Shown here piece after piece: positions 33,131-43,136 of a stretch of 64,000 nucleotides of DNA. The translations under genes were made by a program, and so were the position numbers. Under the pieces are notes generated by a model. That model saw only the letters and a list, made by a program, of their open reading frames with translations. It ran no database searches and was not told the DNA's origin. Within the stretch, counting starts at the first letter, position 1, and each line of letters opens with the position of its first letter. Origin of the DNA: Myxococcales bacterium (GTDB taxonomy: Bacteria; Myxococcota_A; Polyangia; Haliangiales; Haliangiaceae); the NCBI GenBank assembly GCA_016794525.1, contig JAEUJY010000085.1:1-64000 (forward strand). Direction: 5' to 3'.

Positions 33131-34159
33131 TCATTCGGGCCGGGCCAGCGCGCCCGCGAAGAACCCGAGGCTGTCGTCGATGCGCTGGCTCCAGAAGTCG
33201 AAGTCGTGGCCGCCGGGCCCGAGGTACCACGCGTGGGCCAGGCCGCGCGCGGTCAGCACCTCGTGGAGGTACTGCGCCTGGTTGTTCAGGCCGAGGCCGT
33301 CCTCGCTGCCGCAGTCGAGGTAGATCGCCAGGTCGCCGGGCGCCAGCTTCGCCGCCAGCAGCGTCGGCTCGTGGCCGCGCCACACCGCGGCGTCGGCGCC
33401 GAAGATCCGCCGCACGTGCATGCCGAGCGGCCCCAGCGCCCGGCCCCACTGGCTGACGTCGTCGAGCAGCACGCCCTTGCCGGGCTCGTACGGGAACGGG
33501 CCGCGGTACAGGAGCGAGTCGACGCCGGAGTGCGAGGCCGCGGCGGCGAAGCGATCGACGTGGCGCATCGCCAGCACCAGCGCGCCGAACCCGCCCATCG
33601 ACAGGCCGCCGATGCCGCGGCCGCGCCGCGCGGCGATCGTGCGGTAGGTGGCGTCGACGTGATCGACGAGGTCGCGCACGACGTAGTCCTCGTAGGCCGG
33701 CGTCGCGACGCAGTAGCTGGCCGGCGCCTGGCGCGGGTTGAACGGGTTGCCGACCGCGGCGCACGCCTCGGGATCGTCGGGGCGCGCCCAGTTCGCGTAG
33801 AAGCCGGCGTCGCCGTCGGGCATGACGACGATCGCCTGCAGCCCGATCGCGTCGGCGGCCTCGGCGAGGTGGCCGCCGTCGAGCCAGCCGTCCTCGTCGT
33901 CGCCCAGCCCGTGCAGCATGTAGATCACCGGGTAGCGGCGCGCCGGCGCGTCGTCGTAGCCGGCCGGCAGGTACGCGCGGTACCGCTTGCGCACACCGAG
34001 GGCGGCGCTGTCGAACTCGACGGCCAGCACCCGGCTCGGCGACGCCGCGACCGCCGCGTCGAGCGCCAGCGCGGGGGCCGGCGCCGGCGCCTGCGGCGGC
34101 TCGGCCGCGCGCCCGCAGCCGACGAGGGCGACCGCGGCGAGGGCGAGGTGGCGCGTCAC
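33131..34159 (-). CDS. Esterase-D-type alpha/beta-hydrolase lipoprotein
   Basis: A 342-residue lipoprotein starting at GTG 34159, with lipobox LVGC at residues ~12-15. The body is a PF00756-type esterase (Fes/esterase D/antigen 85 superfamily): RYRAYLPAGYDD, YPVIYMLHGLGDDEDGW, nucleophile elbow GIGGLSMGGFGAL (Ser near 186) and final His in PGGHDFDFW. It presumably hydrolyses a carboxylic ester outside the inner membrane. It begins 2 bp after the stop of the upstream gene, so the two are co-transcribed. Confidence 0.88.
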   Translation of the reverse strand: MTRHLALAAVALVGCGRAAEPPQAPAPAPALALDAAVAASPSRVLAVEFDSAALGVRKRYRAYLPAGYDDAPARRYPVIYMLHGLGDDEDGWLDGGHLAEAADAIGLQAIVVMPDGDAGFYANWARPDDPEACAAVGNPFNPRQAPASYCVATPAYEDYVVRDLVDHVDATYRTIAARRGRGIGGLSMGGFGALVLAMRHVDRFAAAASHSGVDSLLYRGPFPYEPGKGVLLDDVSQWGRALGPLGMHVRRIFGADAAVWRGHEPTLLAAKLAPGDLAIYLDCGSEDGLGLNNQAQYLHEVLTARGLAHAWYLGPGGHDFDFWSQRIDDSLGFFAGALARPE

Positions 34160-34161
34160 GA

Positions 34162-34854
34162 TCAGCCGGTGCGGACCGAGAAGTCGCGCGAGGTGACGAC
34201 GAGGTTGTCGACGAGGTCGATCAGGAACGAGCGGCCGGTGCCGACCCGGCCGTCGAACGCCAGCAGGTACCAGACGTCGAGCGTCCAGCGGCTGTGCTGG
34301 GTCTCGCACGGCGGCGTCCACGACACCGCCTCCAGCTCGCCGAGGTACGACGGCCGGTTGATCGTCGAGGCCACCAGCTTCTCGTAGTCGGCGCTCTTGG
34401 CCGCCAGCGCCACCGCCGCGGAGGCGTCGGCCGCGGCGATCGTGCGGCGCCACGCCGAGGTCAGCCGGCAGCGGCCGATCGTGCCCGACGGCGACAGCTC
34501 GATCTCGTAGGCCTCGTCGGCGGCCAGCTGATCGAAGTCGGGGACGTCGAACTCGGGGTAGCGGTCGCGCTCGGCGATCACCTCGAGGCGATCGTCGTAG
34601 GCCTCGAGCCCGGCCTCGAGCGTGTCCTCGGAGTAGTAGCCGAACACCCGCAGCGCCAGCGTCTGCGACGGCAGCTTGTGGTCCCAGTCGACGATCGTGA
34701 TCGCCCCGGCGTACTCCTTGCGGAAGCAGGGCAGGGGCGGCAGCGCGGCCGCCAGCTTGGCCGCCGCCGACTCGCCGCTGAATAGACCCTGGTACGCCAC
34801 CCGCGGGTGGACGCGGATCTCTTCCGCGACGAGGGCCCGAAGATCAGATGACAC
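34162..34854 (-). CDS. Hypothetical protein in operon with esterase
   Basis: A 230-residue soluble protein, no signal peptide. Motif-like stretches include [57 protein letters not shown] and [25 protein letters not shown]. Family not recognised. Upstream lies a relatively AT-rich stretch (TAGTATGTGTAAG on the minus strand, about 15 bp before ATG), which could hold the -10 of a near-leaderless promoter. First gene of a two-gene unit with the esterase. Confidence 0.72.
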   Translation of the reverse strand: MSSDLRALVAEEIRVHPRVAYQGLFSGESAAAKLAAALPPLPCFRKEYAGAITIVDWDHKLPSQTLALRVFGYYSEDTLEAGLEAYDDRLEVIAERDRYPEFDVPDFDQLAADEAYEIELSPSGTIGRCRLTSAWRRTIAAADASAAVALAAKSADYEKLVASTINRPSYLGELEAVSWTPPCETQHSRWTLDVWYLLAFDGRVGTGRSFLIDLVDNLVVTSRDFSVRTG

Positions 34855-34962
34855 GGCGGCTTACACATACTACACGGGCGGGCGTCGCGCCGCGACCGGC
34901 GGCACCTGAACCCGCGCCACCTACCCGCGACCTCACGCAGGCCGCCCCGCCCGGGTGTCCGG

Positions 34963-35595
34963 TCAGGCCGGCGCGACCGCGGCGCCCAGGCGCGCGATCA
35001 GCTCGGCCACCGCCGCGCCCGCCAGCTTCATCGCCGCCGGGTTGACCACCAGCCGGCTCGACACCTCGCAGACGGTGTCGATGATCGTCAGCCCGTTCTG
35101 GCGCAGCGTCTCGCCGGTCTGGGTGATGTCGACGATGCGGTCGCACAGCCCGGTCAGCGGCCCCAGCTCGATCGCGCCCGACAGCTTGATGACCTCGGCG
35201 GTCAGGCCCTTGCGCTGCAGGTAGTCCTTGGTGATCCGCGGGTACTTGGTCGCGTAGCGGATGTGCATCGCGCCGCGCTCGCGCCGCGCCGCCTCGGGCT
35301 CGGCGACGATCATCGTGCAGCGGCCGACCCGCAGGTCGAGCGGCTCGTAGAGGTCGCGGCCCTCCTCGTCGATCACGTCCGAGCCGGCGACGCCGAGGTC
35401 GGCGGCGCCGTGGGCGACGTAGGTCGGCACGTCGGAGTTGCGCACCACCAGCACCCGCAGCGGGCCGCACTCGTGCATCAGCCGCCGGCTGTCGCCCAGC
35501 GCCGGGCTGAGGTCGTAGCCGGCGCGGCCGAAGATCGCCGCGACCTCCTCGAGGATGCGCCCCTTGGGCAGGGCCAGCCGCAGCGGCGCGCTCAC
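34963..35595 (-). CDS. hisG: ATP phosphoribosyltransferase, short form (HisG)
   Basis: A 210-residue enzyme for the first step of histidine synthesis (ATP + PRPP). Seen: [91 protein letters not shown]. The length matches the short HisG form, which lacks the C-terminal regulatory domain and in other bacteria needs HisZ; no hisZ is in this window. GTG 35595 overlaps the murA stop by four bases (GTGA), so translation is coupled to murA. Confidence 0.96.
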   Translation of the reverse strand: MSAPLRLALPKGRILEEVAAIFGRAGYDLSPALGDSRRLMHECGPLRVLVVRNSDVPTYVAHGAADLGVAGSDVIDEEGRDLYEPLDLRVGRCTMIVAEPEAARRERGAMHIRYATKYPRITKDYLQRKGLTAEVIKLSGAIELGPLTGLCDRIVDITQTGETLRQNGLTIIDTVCEVSSRLVVNPAAMKLAGAAVAELIARLGAAVAPA

Positions 35596-36848
35596 GCCTT
35601 CACTCGCTTGATCTTGGCGCCGACGCCGCGCAGCTTCTTCTCGATCGTCTCGTAGCCGCGGTCGAGGTGGTAGACCCGCAGCACCTCGGTCTTGCCGCTG
35701 GCCACCAGCCCGGCCAGCACCAGCGACGCCGACGCGCGCAGGTCGGTGGCCATCACCGCCGCGCCCGACAGCTTGGTGCCGCCGCGGATGATCGCGGTGC
35801 GGCCGTCGACGTGGATGTCGGCGCCCATGCGGCTGAGTTCGGGCACGTGCATGTAGCGGTTCTCGAAGATCATCTCCCGGATCATGCTCTGGCCCTTGGC
35901 CTGGGTGGCCAGCACCATGAACTGCGCCTGCATGTCGGTCGGGAAGCCGGGGTGGGGCTGGGTGGTGATGTCGATCGGCAGGATGTCGCCGCCGCCGCGC
36001 ACCCGCACGCCGCCGGCCTCGACGGTGACGGTCGAGCCGGCCGCGCGCAGCTTGGCGATGATCGCGTCCATGTGCTCGGCCCGCGCGCCCTGCAGCAGCA
36101 CGTCGCCGCGGGTCAGCGCCGCCGCGATCGCGAAGGTGCCGGCCTCGATGCGGTCGGGGATGATCGTGTGCTCGATCGGCTGCAGCTCGTCGACGCCTTC
36201 GATCGTGATGATCGCGGTGCCGGCGCCGGTGACCTTCGCGCCCATCTTGTTGAGCACCAGGCCGAGGTCCTCGACCTCGGGCTCGCGCGCGGCGTTCTCG
36301 ATGACGGTGCGGCCCTTGGCCAGCGCCGCCGCCATCATCAGGTTCTCGCAGCCGGTGACCGTCGGCATGTCGAGCACGATCGTCGCGCCCTTGAGCCGCT
36401 TGCACTCGACGTCGACGTAGCCGTGGTCGAGGTGGATCTTGGCGCCCATCGCCGCCAGGCCCTTGAGGTGCTGATCGATCGGGCGAGTGCCGATCGCGCA
36501 GCCGCCGGGCTGCGACACGCGGGCCCGGCCGTAGCGCGCGACCAGCGGGCCGAGCACGACGATCGACGCGCGCATCGTCTTGACCAGCTCGTAGGGCGCC
36601 TCGAGCTTGGCCTTCTTGGCGGTCGGCGGATGGATGACCATCGTGTGCTTGCCGTCCACCTCGCAGCCGAGCTGGCGCAGCAGCTTGCCCATCGTGGCCA
36701 CGTCCTGAAGCGCCGGGACGTTCTTGAACGTGCTGGGCCCGTTGGGCAGCAGCGCCGAGGCCAGGAGCGGCAGCGCGGCGTTCTTGGCGCCGCCGATGGT
36801 GATGTCTCCAACCAGGCGGCTGCCGCCTTCGACGACGATCTTGTCCAT
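35592..36848 (-). CDS. murA: UDP-N-acetylglucosamine 1-carboxyvinyltransferase MurA
   Basis: A 418-residue enolpyruvyl transferase for the first committed step of peptidoglycan precursor synthesis. Seen: N-terminal [15 protein letters not shown], active-site loop [20 protein letters not shown] with Cys117 (the fosfomycin-reactive cysteine in relatives), [16 protein letters not shown], and the C-terminal [17 protein letters not shown] and [21 protein letters not shown]. Full length and intact. Forms an overlapping pair with hisG downstream. Confidence 0.98.
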   Translation of the reverse strand: MDKIVVEGGSRLVGDITIGGAKNAALPLLASALLPNGPSTFKNVPALQDVATMGKLLRQLGCEVDGKHTMVIHPPTAKKAKLEAPYELVKTMRASIVVLGPLVARYGRARVSQPGGCAIGTRPIDQHLKGLAAMGAKIHLDHGYVDVECKRLKGATIVLDMPTVTGCENLMMAAALAKGRTVIENAAREPEVEDLGLVLNKMGAKVTGAGTAIITIEGVDELQPIEHTIIPDRIEAGTFAIAAALTRGDVLLQGARAEHMDAIIAKLRAAGSTVTVEAGGVRVRGGGDILPIDITTQPHPGFPTDMQAQFMVLATQAKGQSMIREMIFENRYMHVPELSRMGADIHVDGRTAIIRGGTKLSGAAVMATDLRASASLVLAGLVASGKTEVLRVYHLDRGYETIEKKLRGVGAKIKRVKA

Positions 36849-36917
36849 GGGTCACGACCTGGGTAGCACGATTTGCCCCAGCAGAACGCGCCGGGCGGCG
36901 CGGGCATTCGCGGCGCG

Positions 36918-38990
36918 TCAGCCGCCGCGATCGAGGTAGGCCACCAGCGAATCGGCCTCGCCGCGGTGGTTGAGCCGGGCCGCCGCGTCGCGGGCCAGCG
37001 CCGCGCCGTCGGGCGAGTCGGCGATGGTCACGAACCGCGCGCAGGTCTCGCCGTCGAACAGGCCGTGGGTGTCGGCGTCCTCGAGCGCGGTCATCAGCGC
37101 CTCGTGCAGCATGTCGACGAAGTCGCCGGCGCGGTCGCGGTGGGCCCGGGCCTGGCTGGCGGCCAGCGCCGCGACGCCCTCGAACTCGTCGAGCGCGACG
37201 TCGCGGCTCCAGCCCTCGATCGCCCAGCGGGCGCGGTCGACGGCGCGGCGATCGCGCGCGGGCAGCGCGCCCAGCCGGGCCTCGCGCTCGGCGATCGTCG
37301 AGGCCGCGGCCCGGACCGTCGTGCCGGCCGCGTCGGTGATCAGCGCGACCGCGTCGAGCGGGCCGGGGTGGGCGGCGCGGAACCGCGGCAGCCACGCCCG
37401 CAGCGCCGCGCTGGCCTGGTCGATCAGCTCGTCGTGCAGCTCGGGCAGCGGCTTGACGACGGTGGCGATCACCACCGCCTCGGGCGTCACCGCCGCCACC
37501 TGCACCTCGTCGCCCAGCCGGCACACCGTCGTGCCGTCCTTGCGCGCCAGCCGGGCGCCGTCGTCGACGACGGTCAGCCACGCGCCGCGCTCGAGCTTGC
37601 CCTGCTCGATCAGCGGCACCCGCACGTCGAGCGGCGGATCGTCGAGGACGACGTGGATGCGGCCGGGGGCGAACCCGACGATCGTGCCGGTGTGGCGGAC
37701 CCGGCGATCGAACGGCGGCCCGAGCTCGGGGCCGAGCACCGCGGCCAGCACGCGGGCGTCGATGTCGCGGTTCAGCGCGCGCTGCTGATCCTTGGAGCGG
37801 TTGCCGGCCTCGATCACCTGGGCCCGCACCGCCTCGTCCTCGGCGCGCGACCGCGGCGACTTGCCGAGCATCCGGTCGATGGCCTGGGCGTGGCACTGGA
37901 TGCCGACGATCTCGCGCATCGGCGCGGTGAACCGCGAGTAGATCTGCTCGCCGACGCCGAAGTGCGCGCGCGGCTCGGCGGCGAACACCGAGCGCCCGTT
38001 GAGCAGCATCGCCTGGCGGTGCAGCGCGCGGGCCAGCCGGCCGCCGGGGCCGGTGACCGGCAGGTGCTGCAGGTAGCCGGCCATGCCCTGATCGGCGGCG
38101 CGGCGGTAGAGCCACGGATCGTCGGGCAGGCCGCGCTGGCGGGCCACCTGCGCCACCAGCCGCTCGAAGCCGGCGATGCGCTCGGCCTCCGGCGGCTCGT
38201 GGACGCGGTAGATCGGCTGCACCAGCTCCTCGGGGCCGCCCTGCAGGAAGCGGCCGCCGAGCGCGTTGCACAGGATGCTGATCTGCTCGTTGGCCAGCTC
38301 GATCGCGGTGCGCGGCGCGCTCGAGACCACCAGCTTGCCGGCGGCGTCGAGGCGCACCGTCGTCTCGGGGCGCAGGTAGCGCACCATCTGCGCGCGGTCC
38401 TCGTGCTTGCAGCGCAGCTCGCCGAGCGCGGCGATCGCCAGGAGGCTCGGGCCGATCGCGCGCGGGCCCGGCACCTTGGCCTTGCCGTCGACGAACGCCT
38501 GGACGCCGTCGAACGTGAGCTTGCCGCGGCTGCGCACCCGGGCGCGCTCGAGGCCGAACTTGGTGACCGTGCCGCGGCCGTCGAACTCGACGTCGAAGAT
38601 CAGCGCGCGGCGATCGACGTCGGGGCCGATCGACACCAGCCCCTCGGACAGCGCCCGCGGCAGCATCGGCACCGACAGCCCGGGCAGGTAGTAGCTGGCG
38701 CCGCGGCGCAGCGCCTCGGCGTGGAGCGCGGTGCCGGGTCGCACGTAGTACGACGCGTCGGCGATCGCGTAGCGCAGCCGGAAGCCGCCGGCGCGGGCCT
38801 CGACGTGGATCGCCTGATCCAGGTCGCGGGTGCCGGGACCGTCGATCGTGACGAACGGCAGCGCGGTGCGGTCGACCAGCGCCGGGTCGTCGAGCCCGGG
38901 CGCCTTCAGGTAGGCCTCGACCTCGGCCTCGACCGCCGGCGGATAGTCGAGCGTCAGCCCGTGGGCGGCGGCGAGATCCTCGAATGACAT
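36918..38990 (-). CDS. RNase II/RNB-family exoribonuclease
   Basis: A 690-residue 3'-5' exoribonuclease-like protein. The RNB catalytic signature [16 protein letters not shown] lies at residues 48-62. It keeps three of the usual four aspartates (Asp50, Asp56, Asp58), with Gln59 at the fourth, a variant I recall from actinobacterial relatives. [50 protein letters not shown] and [15 protein letters not shown] follow as in RNase II/R. No cold-shock domain is obvious at the N-terminus; a C-terminal S1-like segment may lie near 450-520. A role in RNA decay is expected; whether it is R or II type is open. Confidence 0.9.
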   Translation of the reverse strand: MSFEDLAAAHGLTLDYPPAVEAEVEAYLKAPGLDDPALVDRTALPFVTIDGPGTRDLDQAIHVEARAGGFRLRYAIADASYYVRPGTALHAEALRRGASYYLPGLSVPMLPRALSEGLVSIGPDVDRRALIFDVEFDGRGTVTKFGLERARVRSRGKLTFDGVQAFVDGKAKVPGPRAIGPSLLAIAALGELRCKHEDRAQMVRYLRPETTVRLDAAGKLVVSSAPRTAIELANEQISILCNALGGRFLQGGPEELVQPIYRVHEPPEAERIAGFERLVAQVARQRGLPDDPWLYRRAADQGMAGYLQHLPVTGPGGRLARALHRQAMLLNGRSVFAAEPRAHFGVGEQIYSRFTAPMREIVGIQCHAQAIDRMLGKSPRSRAEDEAVRAQVIEAGNRSKDQQRALNRDIDARVLAAVLGPELGPPFDRRVRHTGTIVGFAPGRIHVVLDDPPLDVRVPLIEQGKLERGAWLTVVDDGARLARKDGTTVCRLGDEVQVAAVTPEAVVIATVVKPLPELHDELIDQASAALRAWLPRFRAAHPGPLDAVALITDAAGTTVRAAASTIAEREARLGALPARDRRAVDRARWAIEGWSRDVALDEFEGVAALAASQARAHRDRAGDFVDMLHEALMTALEDADTHGLFDGETCARFVTIADSPDGAALARDAAARLNHRGEADSLVAYLDRGG

Positions 38991-39002
38991 CGCCGCACCC
39001 TA

Positions 39003-39046
39003 GCAGGTTGCTGAGAACCGCCGGAGGCGGTTCGAAGTCAACCTGC
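39003..39046. repeat. Interrupted inverted repeat (hairpin) downstream of hemF
   Basis: GCAGGTTG and CAACCTGC (8 bp) enclose an inner GAACCGCC/GGCGGTTC stem (8 bp) around a GGA loop, with an unpaired CTGA/GAAGT interior loop. It lies just after the hexamer array and downstream of hemF on the minus strand. No U-tract follows, so it is more like a REP-type or RNA-stabilising hairpin than a classical terminator. Confidence 0.7.
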
Positions 39047-39048
39047 TC

Positions 39049-39096
39049 CGTGCCCGTGCCCGTGCCCGTGCCCGTGCCCGTGCCCGTGCCCGTGCC
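39049..39096. repeat. (CGTGCC)8 hexanucleotide microsatellite
   Basis: Eight perfect tandem copies of CGTGCC, 4 bp after the end of hemF (its stop codon is 39100-39102). Such pure hexamers are prone to slippage. It is non-coding here; if the hemF stop were lost, the extension would be a His-Gly repeat. Confidence 0.95.
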
Positions 39097-39099
39097 CGC

Positions 39100-40131
39100 T
39101 CACCGGTGGTTGGCGACCGTCGGTACCGCGACGCCACCGCTTGCCTGCAGCGCGATCGCCTCGGGGTGGGCCTGGTAGTGGCGGCGCACCGCGGCGGCCA
39201 GCGCCAGCTTCGCCGCGTCGGTGACCGGCGCCGGCGACGCGTCGGGCAGCGCCGCCACCAGCGCGTCGACCAGCCGCTCCTGCGGCGCCGGCACGCGCGC
39301 GCGCCACGACGCCAGCAGCGCGCGATCGACGTGGCTGGGCAGCGAGCCGAGGATGCCGACGTCGTTCTGATCGTGGATCAAGAGGCCCGAGGTGGTGCCG
39401 CGATCCAGCGTCAGCACCTGGAACAGGTACAGCGTGTGGTACGCGAGCTGCGCCGCGCGGTCGGCGTCGGTGATCGGCGTGGCGCGCGCCAGCGCCGCGC
39501 CCAGCAGCCGGGCGTAGGTCGTCGTCGCCGCGACGCCGACCCGCTCGGCCAGCGCCAGGTCGGCGGCGGCGTCGGCGGTGGCGTGGTCCTCGAGGTAGAA
39601 GTGGGTCACGCCGCGGTGGCGGCCCAGCGCCGGGATGAAGAAGTAGCGGTCGCCCTGGGCCTGCGCCTCGTCGTAGAGCGCGCCGGCGGCCGCGCGCAGC
39701 GCCGCGGCGAACCCGGCGGTGTCGTCGGGGTTGGCGATCGCCGGGTTGAGGTCGGCCATGATCCGCCAGTAGGCGCGGCCGCTGCGCAGCTCGGTCCAGC
39801 TGACGTGGATGTGCACCGACGGGGCGTGCGGCGAGCGCGGGTGGATGATCGTCGACAGCGCGGTGGCCGACGCCAGCGCCCGCGCCGGCTCGTCGTCGTA
39901 GTGCACCTGCGACACGTTGATCGACGCGCGGTCGATCGCCGCGACGTCGCCGGTGCCGAGCCGGGTGCCGCCGCCGTGGCGGCCGTCGTCGCGCACCCAG
40001 CTGACCGGCGCGAAGGTCGCCGGCTGGCCGGCGGCGGCGGTGGCGGCCTCGAGCGCGGCGGCGAACCCGCGCTGCAGGCGCTCGACCAGGGACAGCGCGC
40101 GGGCGGCGCCAGGCGACGCGGCGAAGATCAT
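39100..40131 (-). CDS. hemF: Oxygen-dependent coproporphyrinogen III oxidase (HemF)
   Basis: A 343-residue protein diverged from but recognisable as HemF, which converts coproporphyrinogen III to protoporphyrinogen IX in haem synthesis. Matching blocks: GGGTRLGTGDVAAIDRASINVSQVHYDDEPARAL, the conserved IIHPRSPHAPSVHIHVSW, YWRIMADLNPAI where typical HemF has WFGGGFDLTP, GDRYFFIPALGRHRGVTHFYLED, and DRGTTSGLL with ILGSLPSHV. The altered aspartate/glycine segment is notable. ATG 40131 is preferred to GTG 40134. An oxygen-requiring enzyme fits aerobic life. Confidence 0.82.
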   Translation of the reverse strand: MIFAASPGAARALSLVERLQRGFAAALEAATAAAGQPATFAPVSWVRDDGRHGGGTRLGTGDVAAIDRASINVSQVHYDDEPARALASATALSTIIHPRSPHAPSVHIHVSWTELRSGRAYWRIMADLNPAIANPDDTAGFAAALRAAAGALYDEAQAQGDRYFFIPALGRHRGVTHFYLEDHATADAAADLALAERVGVAATTTYARLLGAALARATPITDADRAAQLAYHTLYLFQVLTLDRGTTSGLLIHDQNDVGILGSLPSHVDRALLASWRARVPAPQERLVDALVAALPDASPAPVTDAAKLALAAAVRRHYQAHPEAIALQASGGVAVPTVANHR

Positions 40132-40197
40132 CACGGCGCGACGATAGCAGCTCGACGCCCGAACGACGCAGACCCAGCCAGCCTCGCTGGCGCTCGG

Positions 40198-43059
40198 CTA
40201 CTTCGCCGGCAAGAGCGTGCCCGACAGGTAGCGCTTGCTCGCCAGGAAGCGGCGGGCGGCGGCCTTGAGGTTGTCGTTGGTGACCCGCTCGGCGGCCTCG
40301 TCGTGGCTGAGCGCCTCGTGCGGGTCGTCGCCGAACTGCGCGGCGTCGCCCAGCAGGTCGAGCCAGTAGCGGTTGTCCTTGAGCTGGAGCTCGTGGCTGC
40401 GGCGGCGGGTCTCCTTGACCTTGTCGAGGTAGCTCGCGTCGACGCCGTCCTTCTGCATCCGCGCGATCTCGGCCAGCGCCGCGTCGCGCAGCTTGGCGAC
40501 GTTCTCGGGCGCGCAGCCGAAGCGGATCACGAACTGCCGCCGCTGCACCGGCGCGCGCTGCATCCAGCCGTAGACGCCGACGCCGTAGACGCCGCCCATG
40601 TCCTCGCGCAGGATCTCGCGCAGCCGCATCTCCAGCACCGACGCCAGGATGCCGACGTCGCGCTCGCCGTCCTTGCTCCAGGCGTCCTCGTCGTGGAAGA
40701 CCAGCTGCACCGCGGCCTTGGGCTCCTGGCCCTGCGTGACGACCTTCTTGACGACGCCCTTCGGCGGCTTCACGCCGATGCTCTTCCAGGTCTCCTTGCG
40801 CGCGGTGGCCGGCAGGCTGCCGAGGTAGGTCTCGACCAGCGGCTTGAGCGTCGCCACGTCGACGTTGCCCACGATCGTGAAGGTCCAGTCGCCGGCGTCG
40901 CCGAAGCGCTCGCGGTAGGTGGCCAGCGCGGCGTCGAGGTCGACCGCGCGGATGTCGGCGGCGGTGACCGGCTTGCGCCGCTTGTGGCCGCCCGACAGCG
41001 CGGTCGTGACCGCGTCGTTCATCGCGATCTCCGGCGTCACGTCGCGGCGCTCGAGCTGCTCGATGCGGCCGCGCTGCCACGCGGCGAACGCGTCGGCGTC
41101 CTTGCGCGGCGCGCTCATGCGCAGGTGGATCAGCTGCAACAGCGACGCGAGCTCGGTGCTCGCGGCCTGACCCTGCACGCCCTCGCTGACCTCGGCCAGC
41201 CACGGCCACACCATCACGCCCTTGTCGGCCAGCACCCGCTCGAGCTGATCGCTCGACAGCGCGCCGACGCCGCCGCTCTGGACCGCCTCGACGGCGAAGC
41301 GCGCGCTGCCGAACCGCTTGTCGTCGATCTGCGCGGTGCCGCCCGGGCTCTCGCCGGCGACGTAGACCCGCTGGTTCTCGTAGGTGGTCGGCAGCACGAT
41401 CACGTGGACGCCGTTGGCCAGCGTCCACCGGGTCACGCCGAGGTCGTCGGCGGGCGTCTCGGCGACCACCTTGCCCGGCGTCGGCGTCTGCGCCATCAGC
41501 GACGCCGGCAGCTCGGCCTCGGTCCACGGCTCGAGCGCGCGGGCGTCGACCGCCGCCACCAGCGCCTCGACCTCGGCGGCGGTGGGGATGGCCTTGGCCT
41601 TGGCCGGCGCGCTGATCGTGATCGCGCGGGTGGCGCCGCCCTGCCACGCGTCGGCGAGGTGGTTGACCTCGTCCAGCGTGATCTGCGGCGTGTAGGTGCG
41701 GGCCAGCTCGTCCTCGGCGACCCGGCCGATCACCAGCTCGTGCTCGAAGAAGTGGCGGGTCAGCTCGTCGGCGTACTCGTAGGCCTCCTGCTGATCCCAC
41801 TCGACGGCGCTGTCGTGGGTGCCCTTCAGGTACGCCTTCTTGGCGCGCTCGAGCTCGGGCGCGGTGAAGCCGTGGCGCTGCACCCGCGCCACCTCGGTGA
41901 GCAGCGCCTCGACGGTCTCGGCGATGCGGCCGTCCTTGGCCATCGCGAACCGCGAGAACGCCTCGAACTCGCGGGTCTCGTCGCCGGTCGACGAGAACGC
42001 CATCACGAACGGCGCGTCGGGCTTGCGGCCGAGCGTCGCCAGCCGGGCGCCGAGCATGCGGTGGTACAGGCTGTCGAGGACGAACTTGCGGTAGTCCGAC
42101 GCGTACGACTCGCGGCGGTGCGGGAACAGATCCTGGATCGACACCGTCGCCTGGCGCAGCTCGGGGTCGGTGTCGATCGCGATCTTGGCGCCGCGGTCGA
42201 GCGCGCCGCCGCCCGGGCGCGGGCGGGCGCTGGCCGGGTTCTTGAGGTCGCCGAAGCGATCGCCGATCGCCTTGGTGATCGCGGCGGGGTCGACGTCGCC
42301 GACGACGATCACCGCCATCAGGTCGGGGCGGTACCAGTCCTGGTAGAAGCGCAGCGCGGCGTCGCGCGGCGCGCCCTTGATGATCTCGGGCTTGCCGATC
42401 GGCAGGCGCTGCGCGTAGCGGGTGCCGCCGTAGATGATCGGCGCCTGCTTCTGGAAGATCCGCATCTCGGCGCCGCGGCCCAGCCGCCACTCCTCGAGGA
42501 CGACGCCGCGCTCCTTGTCGACCTCGACCGGCTCGAAGCTGATGTTGCCGGCCCACTCGCGCAGGATGTCGAGGCCGGTGGCGGCGAACTGCGGATCGTC
42601 GGTCGGCACCTGCAGCTGGTAGACGGTCTGATCCCACGACGTGTACGCGTTCACGTCGGGGCCGAACTCCATGCCGATCTTCTCGAGGTAGTCGATGATC
42701 GCCTGCTTGGGGTACTTGGCGGTGCCGTTGAACGCCATGTGCTCGACGAAGTGGGCCAGGCCCTGTTGATCGTCGTCCTCCTGCAGCGAGCCGGCGTTGA
42801 CCGCCAGCCACATCGCGGCGCGATCCTCGGGCTGGCGGTGCGACAACACGTAGTAGGTGAGGCCGTTGGCCAGCGTGCCGCGCTGCACCTGCGGCCACAG
42901 CGGCAGCGGCTGCTCGGCGTCGGCGGGCGGCGTGGCGTCGCCGCCGCCGGTGGGCGGGTCGACGGTGGCGTGGTCGTCGGTGGGGGGCGCGGCGGGCTTC
43001 TGCGGACTGCCGCAGGCGAGGGCGGCCAGGATGGGCAGCAGGCGGAGGTGGGATCGCAT
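40198..43059 (-). CDS. M16 (pitrilysin-type) zinc peptidase lipoprotein
   Basis: A 953-residue protein with lipobox ALAC (Cys16), a Pro/Thr/Asp-rich linker, and two M16 half-domains as expected for full-length pitrilysin-like peptidases. The inverted zinc motif HFVEH (His103, Glu106, His107) is followed by the downstream Glu helix (DKERGVVLEEWRLG). The second half contains ANGVHVIVLPTTYENQRVYVAGESPGG and GDWTFTIVGNVDVATLKPLVETYLGSLP. It probably degrades peptides at the envelope. Single gene; divergent from the lipoprotein at 43137. Confidence 0.94.
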   Translation of the reverse strand: MRSHLRLLPILAALACGSPQKPAAPPTDDHATVDPPTGGGDATPPADAEQPLPLWPQVQRGTLANGLTYYVLSHRQPEDRAAMWLAVNAGSLQEDDDQQGLAHFVEHMAFNGTAKYPKQAIIDYLEKIGMEFGPDVNAYTSWDQTVYQLQVPTDDPQFAATGLDILREWAGNISFEPVEVDKERGVVLEEWRLGRGAEMRIFQKQAPIIYGGTRYAQRLPIGKPEIIKGAPRDAALRFYQDWYRPDLMAVIVVGDVDPAAITKAIGDRFGDLKNPASARPRPGGGALDRGAKIAIDTDPELRQATVSIQDLFPHRRESYASDYRKFVLDSLYHRMLGARLATLGRKPDAPFVMAFSSTGDETREFEAFSRFAMAKDGRIAETVEALLTEVARVQRHGFTAPELERAKKAYLKGTHDSAVEWDQQEAYEYADELTRHFFEHELVIGRVAEDELARTYTPQITLDEVNHLADAWQGGATRAITISAPAKAKAIPTAAEVEALVAAVDARALEPWTEAELPASLMAQTPTPGKVVAETPADDLGVTRWTLANGVHVIVLPTTYENQRVYVAGESPGGTAQIDDKRFGSARFAVEAVQSGGVGALSSDQLERVLADKGVMVWPWLAEVSEGVQGQAASTELASLLQLIHLRMSAPRKDADAFAAWQRGRIEQLERRDVTPEIAMNDAVTTALSGGHKRRKPVTAADIRAVDLDAALATYRERFGDAGDWTFTIVGNVDVATLKPLVETYLGSLPATARKETWKSIGVKPPKGVVKKVVTQGQEPKAAVQLVFHDEDAWSKDGERDVGILASVLEMRLREILREDMGGVYGVGVYGWMQRAPVQRRQFVIRFGCAPENVAKLRDAALAEIARMQKDGVDASYLDKVKETRRRSHELQLKDNRYWLDLLGDAAQFGDDPHEALSHDEAAERVTNDNLKAAARRFLASKRYLSGTLLPAK

Positions 43060-43136
43060 GAGGGCTCGGATGCTAGCCGAGGGGGCCAGTTGCAGGAATC
43101 ACCCCGAATGGAGGGGCCTGGCGTAAACTGGCAACG

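Noticed and set aside
39020-39046. GGTTCGAA as a tRNA T-loop
   Set aside because: It is one arm of a larger inverted repeat and no other tRNA parts are nearby.
39038-42898. 1,286-codon open frame overlapping HemF and the M16 protease
   Set aside because: Frame-shifted shadow; HemF and M16 motifs are in the other frames.
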